Assembly (NCBI GenBank): GCA_033060915.1
Contig: CM065384.1
Span: 32,602,501 to 32,666,500 of the forward strand
Reading direction: 5' to 3'
Origin: Euryodendron excelsum
Taxonomy: Eukaryota; Streptophyta; Magnoliopsida; Ericales; Pentaphylacaceae
Length of the DNA: 64,000 bases
This document shows positions 34,682 to 48,500 of this stretch, piece by piece. The notes beneath the pieces are model-generated. The model was not told the origin of the DNA. It searched no databases and saw nothing but the letters and a program-made list of their open reading frames with translations. Both the position numbers and the translations under genes were made by a program. The number at the start of each line of letters is the position of its first letter. Within the stretch, counting starts at the first letter, position 1.

Positions 34682-36379
34682 TTGTATATAGATTAGGGAC
34701 TCAAAACCCATTGTTTTATGTATTTGTTCTTAATTTTTTAAGTTAAAACCGGAGATCTTGAATGATTTAATTTGAAAAATATATAACTCTTTTCTAAAAA
34801 CCAATAAAGGGCTTTTGTTCCTCTCGGAACAAAGAAAATTTTGATATAAAGCACGCCTTCTAATTCAAACTGTAGAGGGAGACCCATCGATTTAAAGTTT
34901 TGTGTCCAAAATTGACATTTTTTCTTGAAAAAGTTTGAATTGATGCATGAATATTGTATAATATTATATAATGATTGTTCTGGGTTGTATTAGAACATGT
35001 TTTGGTGTGTATTGTGTGAGATCTTTTGAGTTTTGGTTATTTCTCAAACCCTAGTCACCATAGCCGAATTTAGGGTTCATAAGCACCCATAAAAAAAAAT
35101 TCATTTTTTACGCTTCAAATTGCCAAAAACATATTCCTTGATATTCGTTTTGCTTCAAACGGGTATTTGATTGCAAAAATTATTGCAAAATAGTTGGTTT
35201 TTCGGGCCAAAAATAGGCTAGAACGGTTCTGCAGCAGACCGGGTTAGAATTACAACAAACTAGGTAAGGTCAGTCCAGCCAGGTGAAGAAGATGACCCAG
35301 CCAAGACCAGAACAATCCCCACTCGCGAATCAGGCCCATGGGGCCTCTTTTGGGGCTAAGACAATTTTTAGATTTTTCCTCTCGACTTGAGGATTCCAAA
35401 AATTACTTTTTCGTAATTTTTGGACATTGTTTGGTATTTCTTAGGGACAAAATAATGCTTATTTTTGCAATTTCTTGAAAATCGTATGCAATTTTTGGGT
35501 ATTTTTTATGGGTAACTTGTTTTCGACATTCTGAACATCATGGCATATTGTACTCTCTCTAGTTTTAAATACAAAATTATAATTATTTTTCAGAGTTCTT
35601 TTTAGGCTTGTTTTAAGTGTATTTATGTTTTTTTTTTAAAAAAAAAAACATGTATAATTCTTGGGTGGTTTTATATGGATAACCTATTTTCCACCTTATG
35701 AACCTAATGACAGTGAGTAATTTCTTAGATACTTTTCTTTAAATTATACTCTCTCTCATTATCATCCCTAAAGAACCACTATCATCATTTTATGTGAGTT
35801 TCTGCAATGGATAACCTATGCATGATTTGGGCAATATATATGTTATTTATGAGATTATTGGGCATGTTCGGTTATACAAATGCCCATAAAGGGGTGATTG
35901 CAAGCATATCCAGTTCAGGAATACTAGAAATAACATGAAAAAATTTAAACAAGCAGATGTCATAATAAGGAGAAATGGATTGATGTGGATGCTATTGCCC
36001 AAAGGAGTACATTTATTGATATCTAATATATTATATAACTATATCTATTGTATTATTGCATCAATCGTCTGCCCAAAGGAGGTTATTGCCTGTTTTAATG
36101 ACACAGATGATATTCAGTGACTAACTCGAGAATGTTTGGTTTCTAAGAGGTTTTGTTTGCCTAAAGGAGACTAACTTGTTAGATGGATATTCTGATTTGG
36201 TGGTTAGCCAAAAACAAAACCCCATAACATGTTGCACTCTTTGCCCAAAGGGGAAACGGCAATGATGCACTGGGCTACTCTATTATTTATGTTTGATTAC
36301 CTTTAAAGCATATAAGGATTGTTTATTTCTCTCATTTAGCTAATTTGTTGCCTTTTGTGTTTCTATGTGTAGTTTCTTT
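34682..36379 (+). other. Leader of the plus-strand Copia element
   Basis: Untranslated region with recurring GCCCAAAGG or GCCTAAAGG phrases (about 35997, 36071, 36160, 36242). No gene seen. Confidence 0.5.
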
Positions 36380-37290
36380 TACAGTTAACAATAATAATAC
36401 GACGGCTGTGTTGTTGAATGGCTCGAATTATAAAAAGTGAAAGCATGACATTGAGTTTGCTTTGGGGATTATAGACGTGAATTTGGCTTTGAGAGAAGCT
36501 GCTCTCACGGCCACTAGTACGATCGCCGAGAAGGAGTATCATGCAAAGTGGGACAAGTCTAATATGTTAAGTCTCATAGCCATTAAGAGGTCTATTTTTG
36601 AGCATCTCTTGAGTGGTTTGCCTGAGATGAATAATGCAAAGGAGCTTTTCAATGTTTTAAGACAGAGATACCACGTATCCAGTAAGATTGAGGCTGAATC
36701 CCTAATGAACGAGCTCACAAGTCTGAGGTATGTTAGCCAATTGCGGGTGAGGGAGTACATTCTTAAACTTGTTTTCATCCAAACCAAATTCAAGAGTCTT
36801 AATATTACTATCTCAGATGACTTTATAGTTCACCATGCTCTCAATACCTTACGACCAAACTTTAGCCAAATTAAGACTGCCTATAACATACAAAATGAAT
36901 CCTAGACCATCAATCACCTTATTGCCATTTGTGTCTTAGAGGAAGAGAAATTTAAGAGAGAAAAGACTGAGTCTGTTTTGTTTGTCTTCCATTATAAGGC
37001 CCATCCTGGTCAGGATAAGGGAAATAGGAAGAATCATAAGAAATCTAAGACTCATTACACTTCTCATAAGGGTTAGGACAACAAAGGGCAATAATGTTTT
37101 AGGTCTTAATATTGTCGTTAAGAAGGCATTCAAGTGTTACTTTTGTGATAAAGAAGGCCACATAAAGAGGAATTGCACTAAGTACAAAAGTCCTGATTAA
37201 ATAAAAAGAAATAGGGAGGAGGAGTTCAAAAGCAAACAGAAGCCTAGTGAAACTGAAGAAAAACTTAAAGTAGGAGATGATGTAGTAGTT
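36380..37290 (+). pseudogene. Copia gag, decayed
   Basis: The frame around 36400 encodes LLNGSNYKK*KHDIEFALGI, the usual N-terminal substrate-like region, and stays open 36462-36905 (NNAKELFNVLRQRYHVSS, LNTLRPNFSQIKTAYN) as a UBN2-type gag. A TAG at 36903 and a frame change follow. The zinc knuckle CYFCDKEGHIKRNC (37134-37175) is complete, C-x2-C-x4-H-x4-C. The protease active-site segment expected after about 37200 is missing; the frame resumes with the later RRNLISIFSLDKFGYGF region. Confidence 0.82.
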
Positions 37291-38400
37291 AGGGTTGAGT
37301 CCATAGGAGATGTTTTAATTTTAGAAATTGGTTTTTAACTTGTTTTGAAAAACACTGCTTCTGTACTATCTTTTAGACGAAATTTGATTTCTATTTTTTC
37401 TTTAGACAAATTTGGATATGGTTTTTAATTTCAAAATGGCATCATTGATTTATTTCATAGCTCCAAAATTGTTGGCCATAATTTTTTATCTAATGGATTA
37501 TAGAAGTTGAAATTGAAATAAAATAATGAGTATGCTTCCTTCCATGTTGAAAATAGTGTGTCCAAGAGACCTAGAATTAAAAGCTAGTCTTTCATGTTAT
37601 GGCATAAGCGTCTAGGTCACATTTCTAAAGATATAATTTAAAGGCTAATTAAAGATGACATTCTTATACCACTTGATTTTGGAGACCAAGACACTTGTGT
37701 TGACTGGATTCGTGAAAAATTGACCAAGACTACGAAGAAATGTGCAACAAGGAGTGGTGGCCTTTTAAAAGTTATACACACTGATATTAGTGGACTTTAT
37801 TCCTCTACTTTTGTGAAAATAAATATTTTTTGACCTTTGTTGATGATTTATCTCATTATGGTTATGTTTGCCTAATTAAGGAAAAATCTGATGCACTTGA
37901 GAAGTTTAAAAATTTTAAAACAGAGGTAGAGAATCAATTGACCAAAAGGATTAAAGTTGTTAGGTCTTACCATGATGGTGAGTATTATGGTAGACATGAT
38001 GCTGCTGGATAACATATGAGACCGTTTGCCAAATACTTACAAGACTGTGGTATTGTTGCCCAATATACCATGCCTAGTAGTCCTGAACAGAATGGTGTAG
38101 TCAAAAGGCGTAATCCCACACTTAAGGATATGATGAGGAGTATGATGAGGTGTAATAATTTCTCTTTGTATCTTTGGGGTAATGCCATTAAGTCTGTCTT
38201 ATATATTTTAAATAGGTTTCCTAGCAAGTCTGTTCCTAAAACCCCTTTTGAATTGTAAACTGGTAGAAAGCCTAGTCTTAATCATTTTCGTGTTTGGGGT
38301 TGTCTGGCAGATGTTAGGATTTATAATCCTTTTGAGAGAAAGCCGACTCCAGAACCACTCGTTGTTATGTCATTAGGTATCCAGATCATTCTAAGGGAAA
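37291..38400 (+). pseudogene. Copia protease tail and integrase, decayed
   Basis: A WHKRLGHISKDII pre-integrase motif is near 37600. The core follows with KVIHTDISGLYSS (first Asp present), TFVDDLSHYGYVCLIKEKS and KVVRSYHDGEYYG, where the normal second-Asp motif is altered. NGVVKRRNPTL has Lys in place of the catalytic Glu. Several stops and shifts are present. The C-terminal PFEL*TGRKPSLNHFRVWGC precedes the linker to RT. Confidence 0.82.
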
Positions 38401-40209
38401 CAGGTTTTATTGTCCTACACCGAGTGCCAGAATTGTTGAATCTCAAACAACTAAGTTCTTGGAGCTTGATACTACTAATTTGGAAATATCACCACACATT
38501 GATGAGGATAGGCCTAGTGAGGCAATGTCTAGTCGCTTACCTGCTATCCAGCATAGTGTTGTGCCTATACCCGTGGAGGTTGTTGATCACAAGCAGTTGG
38601 GGATTGATACAGCCATACCTAATACTCTTAATACTATTAAGCCTCTTACTGAGCTTGTTCCAATTGTACCTATTAGGAGATCTGTGAAACAGAGGAGATC
38701 TGCCATTTCAGATGAGTTTGTTGTGTATCTTGGTGAGAATGATTTTGATGTAGGTCCTATGGTTGATCTAATAACCTATGTCAGTGTTATCTCGAGTCCC
38801 CAATCCAGCATGTGGGTGGATGCTATGACAGATGAGATGCAATCTATGGCACATAATGGAGTATAGGAGCTTGTTAATCTTCAAGTTGGTTGTAAGCCCA
38901 TTGGTTGCAAATGAGTGTTTAAAACCAAGAAGGACTCTAAGGGGTGAGTTGAGCGTTTCAAGGATAAATTGGTTGCTAAAGGGTTCACTCAGAAGGAAGG
39001 TACTGATTATAATGAAACATTTTCTCTTGTCTCATCTAAGGACTCATTCAGAATTATCATGGCTCTAGTAGTTCATTATGACTTAGAGCTTTATCAGATG
39101 GATGTCAAGATTAGTTTTCTGAATGATGGTCTTAATGAGGTGATTTATATGGTGTAGCTTGAGGGCTTCATGGTACAGGGTAAGAAGCGCATGGTATGCA
39201 AACTACAAAAGTCTATTTATGGCTTGAAGCAAGTATCGCGCCAATGGTACTTGAAATTTGATGAGATTGTCACTTTGTTGGGTTTTTAAGGAGAACAAGG
39301 TTAATCAGTGCATATCTCTCAAGGTCAGTGGGAGTAGATTTATTTTTCTTATTCCTTATGTTGATGATATCCTACTTGCGAGTAGTGATTTGAGTCTTTT
39401 GCATGAGACTAAGATGTTGTTATCCAACACATTTGATATGAAAGATCTTGGAGAGGCCTCTTTTGTCCAAAGCATTGAGATTATTCATGATAGATCTGGT
39501 AATATGTTGGGGCTATCTTAGAAAGGATACATCAATCGTGTACTTGAGAGGTTTAATATATAGGATTGTAGACCTGGGAATGTTCCTGTTACCAAGGGTG
39601 ACAAATTTAGAAAAAATCAAAGTCTTAAGAATGACATAGAAGTGAAATCCATACAGAACATAACATATGCTATTGCAGTTGGCAGTCTCATGTATGCACA
39701 AGTATGTACTTAGCCGGATGTAGCTTTTGTTGTGAGTGTTCTTAGCAAGTATTTTTTGAACCCTGGCACGGACATTAGGTAGCTGCAAAGAAAGTGAAGA
39801 GGTACTTACAGAGGACGAAAGATTACATGCTTGTATATAGAAAAGTTAAGGATCTTGAAATAGTTGGTTATTCAGATTCAGAGTTTGCTGGATGTGTGGA
39901 TGACATGAAATCTACTTCAAGATACATTTTTTATGCTTGTTGGAGGAGCTATTTCTTGGAAGAGTGTCAAGCAAACTCTTATAGCTTTTTCCACTATGCA
40001 TGCTGAGTTCGTGGCTTGTATTGGGGCTGCTATTTAGGCTGTTTGGTTGCAAAACTTCATTTCAGGGTGATTAGTTCCATTGCTAGACCACTAAGGATTT
40101 TTTGTGATAATAATGCAGTTGTGTTTTTCTCCAAGAATAATAATCTTCTAGTGGGTCTAAGCACATTGAGATCAAGTATTCATTAGTTAGAGATTTGGTA
40201 AGGAAAGGT
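38401..40209 (+). pseudogene. Copia RT and start of RNase H, decayed
   Basis: The linker ends near 38800. RT runs from WVDAMTDEMQSMAHNGV* through GFTQKEGTDYNETFSLVS, LYQMDVKISFLNDGLNE, SIYGLKQVSRQWYLKFD and FLIPYVDDILLASSD (YVDD intact at about 39357) to SIEIIHDRSGNMLGLS*KGYI. RNase H begins with VGYSDSEFAGCVDDMKSTS and GGAISWKSVKQTLIAFSTMHAEF, then stops at the solo LTR. At least ten stops or shifts are present. The remainder is at 44573-44706. Confidence 0.88.
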
Positions 40210-43200
40210 TGTCGCACCTCGATTTTTTGTACTCGAGAAAATATAAGTGAGAAAAACACGGTACTCTCTCTTTAGAACTCATCCTCCTAGAAGGGCGAGT
40301 GCGACTAGGTTTAAACTAGAAATTGATTTGAATAAGGGCTTTTGAAAAAAGATTTAGAGTCACCACCTAACTTTGTTAAAGTGAGTTAGGTCACCTAAAA
40401 CTAAGTGCAATCCTAAAATTAAACTTAGAGTTATTGAAAGGGTTTTAGAAAACTTCCTCAAGAGAGGGTGTTTGGAGAAAACAGGTTGTTTGGCAACCAT
40501 TGGAAAGATTTAAGCCTTTTTTTTAAATTAATTCCATTTTGGTTTTTCGAAAACAATGATTCTAGGTTCAAAGGTTAGTTACGTATAGGGAAGATGCACT
40601 AGGCTATCACCATATCCCGCTGTTACGGTACCTACATGTCCTTTTACACTAGGTTCACTCAATTAGAATCTTCAATTAACAAATATCAAATGTTATCCAC
40701 TTTGAAAATAATTATATGATGCACAATATGCAAGTGTAAGAAAAAGATTTGATTTTGAAAAAGGAATTTGAAGTTTGAAAAAAATTGTAGGAATTGAAAA
40801 CTCAAAAAAGGTTGTGGAATTGGAAACTCAAAAAAAAATTGTGACACATCCATAAGGTTTGCCTACGTATCCCTTTGTTGGGAATTAGGTCAGTTGTAGT
40901 TCGGACTCAGAGTCCGATTGAAAATATATATTTTGGGGTCTTGTTTAATTTGAAAAGACACTTTTAGGTCTTTGAAAAGTTTGACTTGAAAAGGGTGAGA
41001 TTTGAACTTTAATTGGAATATTAGAAATTAAACTTTAATTTGAAATTGAAGTTGATGATTTGAAATTGAACTTGGACTTGATTTTGAAAAATTGAGTTGA
41101 ACTTTGAAATCAATATGATTTGAATTGAAGTTTGAAAATCATCTTGGTTTAGAAAAGAGTTGAAGCCTTAACTTAGGGTTAGGGGTTGAACTTGGGCTTT
41201 GACATTCTAAAACTTTGGTAACCTAGGGTTTGAAGCATACAATTGAATTGGAAAGACTTGATTTGAACTTGAGAGGTTTGAATTTAGAAAGTTTGATTTT
41301 GGAAAGTTCCAATTTAGGAAAGTTTCGAATTAGAAAAGTTTCGAATTAGAAAAGTTTCATTTTAGGAAAGATTTGAATTTAGAAAGTTCCTTTTTAGGAA
41401 AGCCTTGATTTAAGAAAGTTTTGATTTTAGAAAGATTCGAATTTAGAAAAATTCGAATAAAGAAAGATTTAAACTTAGAAAGACTTGAAATTTGAAAAGA
41501 TTTGGAAGTTTGAAAGCTTGAAATTAGGAAAAATTTGAAAGTTTGAAATTAAGAAAGATTTGAAAGTTTGAAATTAGGAAAGATTTGAAAGTTCGAAAAT
41601 TATGAAAAATTTGATCTCTATTTCCTGAAGTTAAGGATTGGATCTTATTTTCAAAAATAGAGGATTTGATTTAGTTTCCTATTTGGAAAAGATTTGATTT
41701 GACCTGGAATTTGAAAATTATGTATAAAAAAAAAAAAGGTTTTGGAAACCTTTGATTTTATGTGAATAGAAATTCATGATTTTAAGAAAGCAATTAGGGT
41801 TTCCTAATCATGGACTTTAGGGTTTTAACTTTGACTCCAAGAGAAAGAGTTTTTGGAAAGTAAATCTTTGAAGAGAGCTTTTTAGGAAGCAGATTTGCAA
41901 AACTATTTTGGAAAGGTTTGAATATATACTTTTACAAGTCTCTTAAATATCTCACTTTTCTAAACCGATTCTAACTATGAGAAGATTAGAACCATTCTAG
42001 GGTTGTGATTTTAACAACAACTAGGGTTGGAAATATGGATCATGATGATCACATTGAATGTAATACTTCCTTAAAACACTCTAACCATGGAATGACTAGA
42101 ATTATCTTAGAATTGTGATTTTGAAGAAAACAATTTAGGGCTTGAACCCAAGATTTGGATCTTGATAGTCACATTGAATATAACACTTTCCTAAAACAAC
42201 CCTAATCATAAAATGACTAGAATCATCCTAAAAGTGTGATTTTGAAAACAAGTTTGAAGGAATGAGATTTTAGATACAAGTTTTGAAAGAAAACTTTGAT
42301 GTAAGTTTTAAAACAACTTTGAATACAATATTAAATGCAATGCATGAACATGAGAACCATAATGCAATAGGGTCGTGAACATACAAAGTTAGGCTTCACC
42401 ACAAAATCAAAGGGGCCGAACTCACACTGTCTTAAGTCGAACTTAAAGAAAGCCCCTAGCATAGTGACTTTTAACAACTATTCCTAGGCATAAACCGGGA
42501 GATCATTTGTTTCAAGCATGCAAGAAGAGGAGGTAGAAGATAGAAATTAAAATAAAAGAGAACCCAAGTGGGTTAGGAGAGAGAAGAGAGAGAGAGGGAG
42601 ATTACGTAAAAGCAAATAGAAACCTACCTTGTCTTCTTTTTTTCTTTGATGTTTGATGATGGACTTTTCTTGGACTTTGAGAGCCTTGAATGTGCAGTAA
42701 CTAACCTTCAATGGATGCTTGAGGGCAAGGATATGAATGTGTAGATTGTATGGAGGCTAGGGTTTGAGTGTATAAAGGCCAAGGTTTGAGGGGGCTTGAG
42801 AGAATTAGGATTTTGAAGAAATTCGAGCTCTATTTTTAGAGAGGTAGAGTTTCTAGAGTGATTTTGTTGACCCAGAATACGCAGGGAAAGGGTTTGTATT
42901 TATAGGCAAATAGAACAGGAACTGGCGCCTATTGTAATGGCAGCAGTTTATTTTTAACCTTGGCACTAGGCCAATTTTTGGCTTGGCACCACTACAGTGA
43001 TGCTAAACCCTTTGGGAAACTTTTGAGGCGGCAACAAACAGATCTTTGACCCTTATGATGCAAGGTAGAAGATTTTGGTGCCTGTCCTAGTGACTACAAT
43101 GCAATTTTTAGTCTGGCTCCACGAGGAGTAACTCCAAAAAGTTTAGGAATGATCTGGAAGGCCGAGGATGGACAGGAACTTCTAAAAGAGAGTTCAAGAG

Positions 43201-44567
43201 GTAATAAGCTTGTGGACTAGTGTCGGAATAATTAAAAAAAGGGTGACAGGCCTACCAGGGGCAAAATGGTTATTTGAACTAGAAAAACACTAGAATGGAC
43301 CCGGAATGACCCATGAGAAGGCTTGAAGGTTAAAAATACTATCGAGAGTGTTTTGAGAGATTTTTGGTTTGATTCCCAGAGCCGGTTTAGTTTGGAAAAA
43401 GCAACTAGTCCACTAGGGGTAAAATAGTCATTTTACACCAGGTTTACCGAAATAGACTCAAAATGGTCTGAAATGGTATTGGAAGGGTAAAAATACTATT
43501 AAAAGCATCTTGGGAAGGTTACCAATTTAATACCCAGAGCTGGTGTGGTTCCCGGAGGCGATTGGATGCCTAAGGGCAAAATGATCATTTTGACCAGATG
43601 CTCTCAGAATCGATCCGAAAGTGACTGGAAGGCACTAGAACGTGCTAGATTATCTTTAGGACAATCTTGCAGGGTGAACTTACTGCTCTGAGGACTTAGG
43701 TACTTTTTCGAGAAATATACCGGAAAGGCCTAAAGGGCAGTTTAGTTATTTTTTACCGAAGTAAGCTAGTAGGCACTAGTGTTAGCCCAGGTTTTGAGTG
43801 TTTCTGCCACTCTAACGATGTGTAATGAATTGATTTTCAAAGATATATTGTCCTTCGGTAAACGTGTCATGGCCAAGAACTGTGTTCGATCCCCTAACAT
43901 AGGGGGTTTGTTAGCAATTCCTAATGTCGACCTATTTACGAGTGTTCCTGTCACTCTGACGGTTGTGATGTTTGTGAGTTTTTCCATCACTCTGACGGTG
44001 CGCATTCATTTCAAAGATTGTCTGATCTCGAGAAGCTGCTGGATGGTCTTATCGTCTCGGGCCATACATACTTTTTCGATCAATGTGCCGTATAACGAAC
44101 ATTCTACACTGGCAAGCTAGCAGGGGCTAGAAGTGAACCGCTCTACTATCTCGGAGACTTGAGTTCCATCTCGGTTGACAGGTTTGAAGGGACTTACCAT
44201 TTCGAGGAATTTTATACTTTCTCGATGAACGTGCCATATTGGATAAACTTATCGTTTGAGGGATCAACTTTCTCAAAAGACATGCCGAATTGAGTTTGAT
44301 TTGACTTGGACTAGAATTGAAATTAGAATTGAGGTTGAAACAGAGACTTACCGTATTTAAGAAGACATGCCAACTGGAAGTGGACCGAGTAATATCTCAA
44401 GGGTATTTTGGTTATTTTGCCTCTATTAGGCATGGTGGGCCCGCAAAGCAGTTGATTGACTGAATTGAGTCTATAAAGCCAGTTTGGACTTGAATGTATC
44501 CATGTTAGTTTGAATGTGAGTCCGGTCGGCCTGGAGATTGTCAATCAAGCAAACATGGGTTGCTATA
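40210..44567 (+). mobile_element. Solo LTR of an Ogre/Tat-type retrotransposon (4358 bp)
   Basis: It starts TGTCGCACCTCG and ends GTTGCTATA (expected CA, C mutated to T). It is flanked by AAGGT at 40205-40209 and 44568-44572, and the Copia reading frame continues across it (VRKG then DIIIEHI). The head has the GATTTAGAGTCACCACCTAA block typical of Ogre LTRs. 40730-41740 is a degenerate field of GAAAGATTTGAA-like repeats. No coding region, primer site or second LTR was found inside, so unequal recombination to a solo LTR is the best reading. A large non-autonomous element is the alternative. Confidence 0.8.
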
Positions 44568-44572
44568 AAGGT

Positions 44573-44706
44573 GACATCATTATTGAGCATATTGACACAG
44601 AACAGAGATGATGGTGGATCCCTTGACCAAGAGACTTAGACCTATTATTTTTAGTAGTCATGTTTCAAACATACGTGTTATTGGGTCTTTTGATGTACTT
44701 AGTTAG
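44573..44706 (+). pseudogene. C-terminal end of Copia RNase H
   Basis: It continues the frame broken at 40209: DIIIEHIDTEQ, a two-base shift, then MMVDPLTKRLRPIIFSSH and a stop at 44704-44706. D-x-LTK is the conserved Copia RNase H tail. Confidence 0.85.
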
Positions 44707-45386
44707 TGAAGTTATTTTCTTACATTATGTGACAGTTATTACATATTGAGACCTTTTCAATTTATCATTGGTTATTAAAGTTTATAGATGGTTATTGATT
44801 GTTTTCATTTAATGCCATTTATGCATGAATATATATATATATATATATATATTCTTGATATTTTATATGTCATATGTGGATAGATATACGTTTATAATTT
44901 GGATATAAGGAAAAGTCTCAAGCTTGGTATACTTGAGCATTCAGGGATTTGTCTTGCATTTGCACCATAAAGTTTTCTCAAGATATGTATGAAAGACATG
45001 TTAGTTTCATTAAAAACTTTTGAAATTCTCTTGCTTATTGAATAGGCATACAGTTAAAGAGAATTTGAGGACTGATGGAGGAATAACACATTTATGAGAT
45101 CACTTAAGAAGTGTTATTTTTCACCACACTACCACATTTGATCTATATCAATGAGAAAATTGGTATTTGTGATCATAAGTGGTATTATATGAATTGATCG
45201 TATATTGACTACTTTGATTCGATATTGATTACCTTGTTGGACTGGATTGTTTTAGGTGTTGTCTCATAACTTTATTTAGTTTTTCAAAATGTGGCCATAT
45301 ACAGTTGTCATTGTTTTCAACCCGAGAGTCGTTTTTAAAAGGTTTTAAAATTATAACTACAATTAATGTTTGTTCAAGTGGGAGAA
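44707..45386 (+). other. 3' untranslated region and polypurine tract of the Copia element
   Basis: Non-coding. It holds an (AT)n run at 44829-44852 and ends in CAAGTGGGAGAA (45375-45386), the polypurine tract next to the 3' LTR. Confidence 0.75.
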
Positions 45387-45560
45387 TGTTAGAATTTTCT
45401 AAATTAAGAGTACACATTAATTGATTTCAATTTTAATAAAATGGGTTGAACCCAAATTAAGTTAAGATATACGGAATAAGCACAATAAAAAGGTGATCCA
45501 TATGAACTGGGCTTGTGTGCATCTATTGATTAATTGATATGTTTAGACGAATAGTGTGGT
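45387..45560 (+). repeat. Truncated 3' LTR of the plus-strand Copia element
   Basis: It aligns with the first 174 bases of 34204-34666 (TTAGAATTTT..., ACTGGGCTTGTGT..., GATTAATTGAT) and then gives way to the Ogre-like LTR. Confidence 0.88.
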
Positions 45561-45563
45561 GAC

Positions 45564-48500
45564 TGTTAAAAATCAAATTTTTCTAAAATAAATTTAACAA
45601 TTGAATCTATATAACCTAGCTAATAGTGTAAGGTTTTTAATAACGTCACACATTGCTAAGGTTACATAATCTCAAAAGTCAAATTCCATACAACTGGATA
45701 AGATTAAATTTAAATTAATCAAAGTTCTAACAAGTTACAAAGATTAAAAAAATCGAGACACGGGCTAGAAGTCTTTGCCGTACCGAAACAAAAAATTTGT
45801 TATGTGCAAATATATCAATATGCTTGAATGTATAGATCAAGATGTGAGTGACTCCCACAATATAGGGTCTTCTTAAAATAATATGATTGGTTGGCAAAGT
45901 AGTCAAACGTTTGCCTTCTTAGAGTCAAGCAACAACATGGTTTGGATGGTTTGATATACCCATGTGGGTCCTCTGATGACTAACAATTGTTGTAAAAAAC
46001 AAAGAGAGAGAAAGAAATAAATTAAGAACCAAATGAAACTAATTCTCATCAATCATCACATCACCGGTCATCATCAAAGATACGTATATCATGTTGAAAT
46101 GTGAATTAAAGTGTCTATTTAGCAAAATAATAAAATAATAAAGAAATAACAAAAGAAAGAAGATTTTGGAATCAGAGATGTGGGTGGTTGCAGATTATAC
46201 AAATTCTACACGTGAATAAGAAAATTTCTGGAGCAAAACGTGGAGCCGTCATCACGTTGCCAACCCACGTCGCATCAACCACCCACCCTTGAAGTCGTGA
46301 ATATGTGAAGGCTATTGATCTGTGAATGCAATATAAAAAGCAAACCAATGCTCTGACAAAAAAAAGACGGAAAAAAAAAAAAAAAAGGACAGAGGGATGA
46401 AGGACAGAGATAAAAAAAAAAAAAAAAACAACAACGAAAGAACGCAGGTTTGAGGGAGAAAAATACAAGAGATTTCAGGAAAAACAAAAAACAAAGCAGA
46501 GAGATCAGAAATTAGTATTAAAAAAAAGGGTACACGGTGTGTCTAGTTACATACGCGAATTCTGCAGGTATAATTTATGTCTCTTTTCTTCTTCTCTTTT
46601 CAAAAATTTGCGGAGGTCTCTATATTTTACGCTCTCCTGCTGCTGTTCAAATATTTTTATTCTGTTTCTTGAAAACCTACGGTGGTTTGAATTTTAAACT
46701 AAATAAAATTAGGTGTTTGTAGCGTTTTGTAACTCTACAAATACTCAGTCTTATCTATAAAGGGAAATGAGTTTATTTGAGTTTTAAAAGGGACTCTGTA
46801 TTTTTCTTTTTAAAAAACAAATTAATAAATTCACATATTCAAAATTTAAGTTGCATATACATATAGATATATATCTTCTGCTCAGATTTTAATTTATGAA
46901 CTTTTGCCCTGTATGGCCATAAAGTTCAAAATTAAAATAACTCAATGACGGCTCTTAGCCCGCAAATTCAAGTCCTAAAGGCTCCATGATTGCTCTCATA
47001 TCCTCAAATTTAAGTCTCTAAGGCTTCAAGATGGCTCACGCGCCCTCACAATTTTGAGCTTACAAGTTCAAAGATGGCCCACGAGCTCTCAATTTCTAGC
47101 CTCCAAGGCTTCCTGACGGCTTTAATGCCCTCAATCTCAAGTTTTCAAGGCTCTATAACGGCCCTACGTACCCTCAATTTCAAGCCCTGAAGGCTCCATG
47201 ATGGCCCATATGTCATTAATTTCAAGCCTTTTTAAGGCTAGTGAAAGTCTTAAAAAATAAAAAAAAGAGGTGATTAATACAATTACAAAATTAATAATGT
47301 GACTGAATAAATTTATCCAAGTCTAGGAGTGGTTCATGTGACCATAGGAGGCTTTATGTCTTTTATATACGTCCTACAGGTGGATCTACATGATGTAACC
47401 AAAAATTAAAAGAAAAATGTATTTGTGATTCTTCAATTAATAAAGCATTATCAGTGCATGATGGTAATCAGTTTGAAAAGTCACTAGTACAAGTTTGGAT
47501 AAATTAAATGAAATAGTATGGTTGGGCTATATCTATTACTAATAAGAATTTCAATCTCATGCATGCTCCCATGAGCCCACAATTTCAAAATCTCAAGACT
47601 TCAATTTGGCCCACTAAAAGACAATTCTTGGTCTTCTTTAAAGGCCCAAATTTACAAGTCTTCTGAAGAGTGAAATCCATGCCTAGTAATGGCTTAATTT
47701 TTGGGCCGTTAAAAGCCCAATATTTTTTTTGGTCTTTTACTGACCTATGCTCTTAAGTTTGTTGGCCTAATTCTTTTGGTACACTTAACAAATCTTTTAA
47801 GACCCTATTGTTGGCCCAAATTATTTTGGCCCAATTAACAAGTTTTTTTTTTTTTAAGACCCAGTACCTTTGAATTATCCAGCACTTTGAGAAAGAGCAA
47901 ATTTTGGACTTTAAACAAATTAAGTCAAAGTCCATTGACCTTGTTTTGTTCTTTCCGGCTGTCTCTTTTTATTCAAGAGAAGCCCAATCAAATGATGATC
48001 CTTGGGTTAGTGTATGTGACTATATCGTTTAATAGCAATAAATATGATGCTCATACAAATTAAATTGACAACTTCATTGTTGTCGGAAAAAGCACTTCAC
48101 TGTTCCTATGAAATGACAAAAAAAAACATAATAAATAAATAAAATGTATCATTGCTGATATGTTGGTTTGAAACCTGGAGTCCTCACAAAAGATATAAAT
48201 CAAACTAAATTAAACATTATTTTTTAAGAACTATGCTGACTTGATTCTAGTCCGGATTTTATCCCGATTCGGTATGTAGGTAACCCAATCAAATGAGTGC
48301 AGTCACAATCTTGTTGATCCAAACGTTTACTCAAATTAAACTAATTTAAACAAAAATAAACATTATTTTCTAAGAACTACGGTAGACTTGATTCCAGTCC
48401 AGACTTGTCCCGATTAGGATACATAGGCCACCCACTCAAATGGGTACAGTTGCAACCTTTGTGAACCAAATAGTTCACCCAAATTAAATTCAAACAAATA

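Larger units (their letters stand above)
34204..45560 (+). mobile_element. Plus-strand Copia element interrupted by two later insertions
   Basis: The 5' LTR (34204-34666), primer site, about 1.7-kb leader, gag-pol (36380-44706) and polypurine tract lead to a 3' LTR that starts at 45387 and is cut at about 45560. A 4.36-kb solo LTR sits in the RNase H region (40210-44567) and an Ogre-like element breaks the 3' LTR. Removing the solo LTR and one AAGGT copy restores the collinear RNase H frame, which proves insertion order. Coding is riddled with stops and lacks the protease active site. Confidence 0.88.

Noticed and set aside
46172..46494. Phe/Leu/Ser-rich minus-strand frames in the 5' LTR, repeated at 62506-62759
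   Set aside because: They come from A-runs in the LTR; the two copies shift frame relative to each other with run length, as expected for non-coding DNA.
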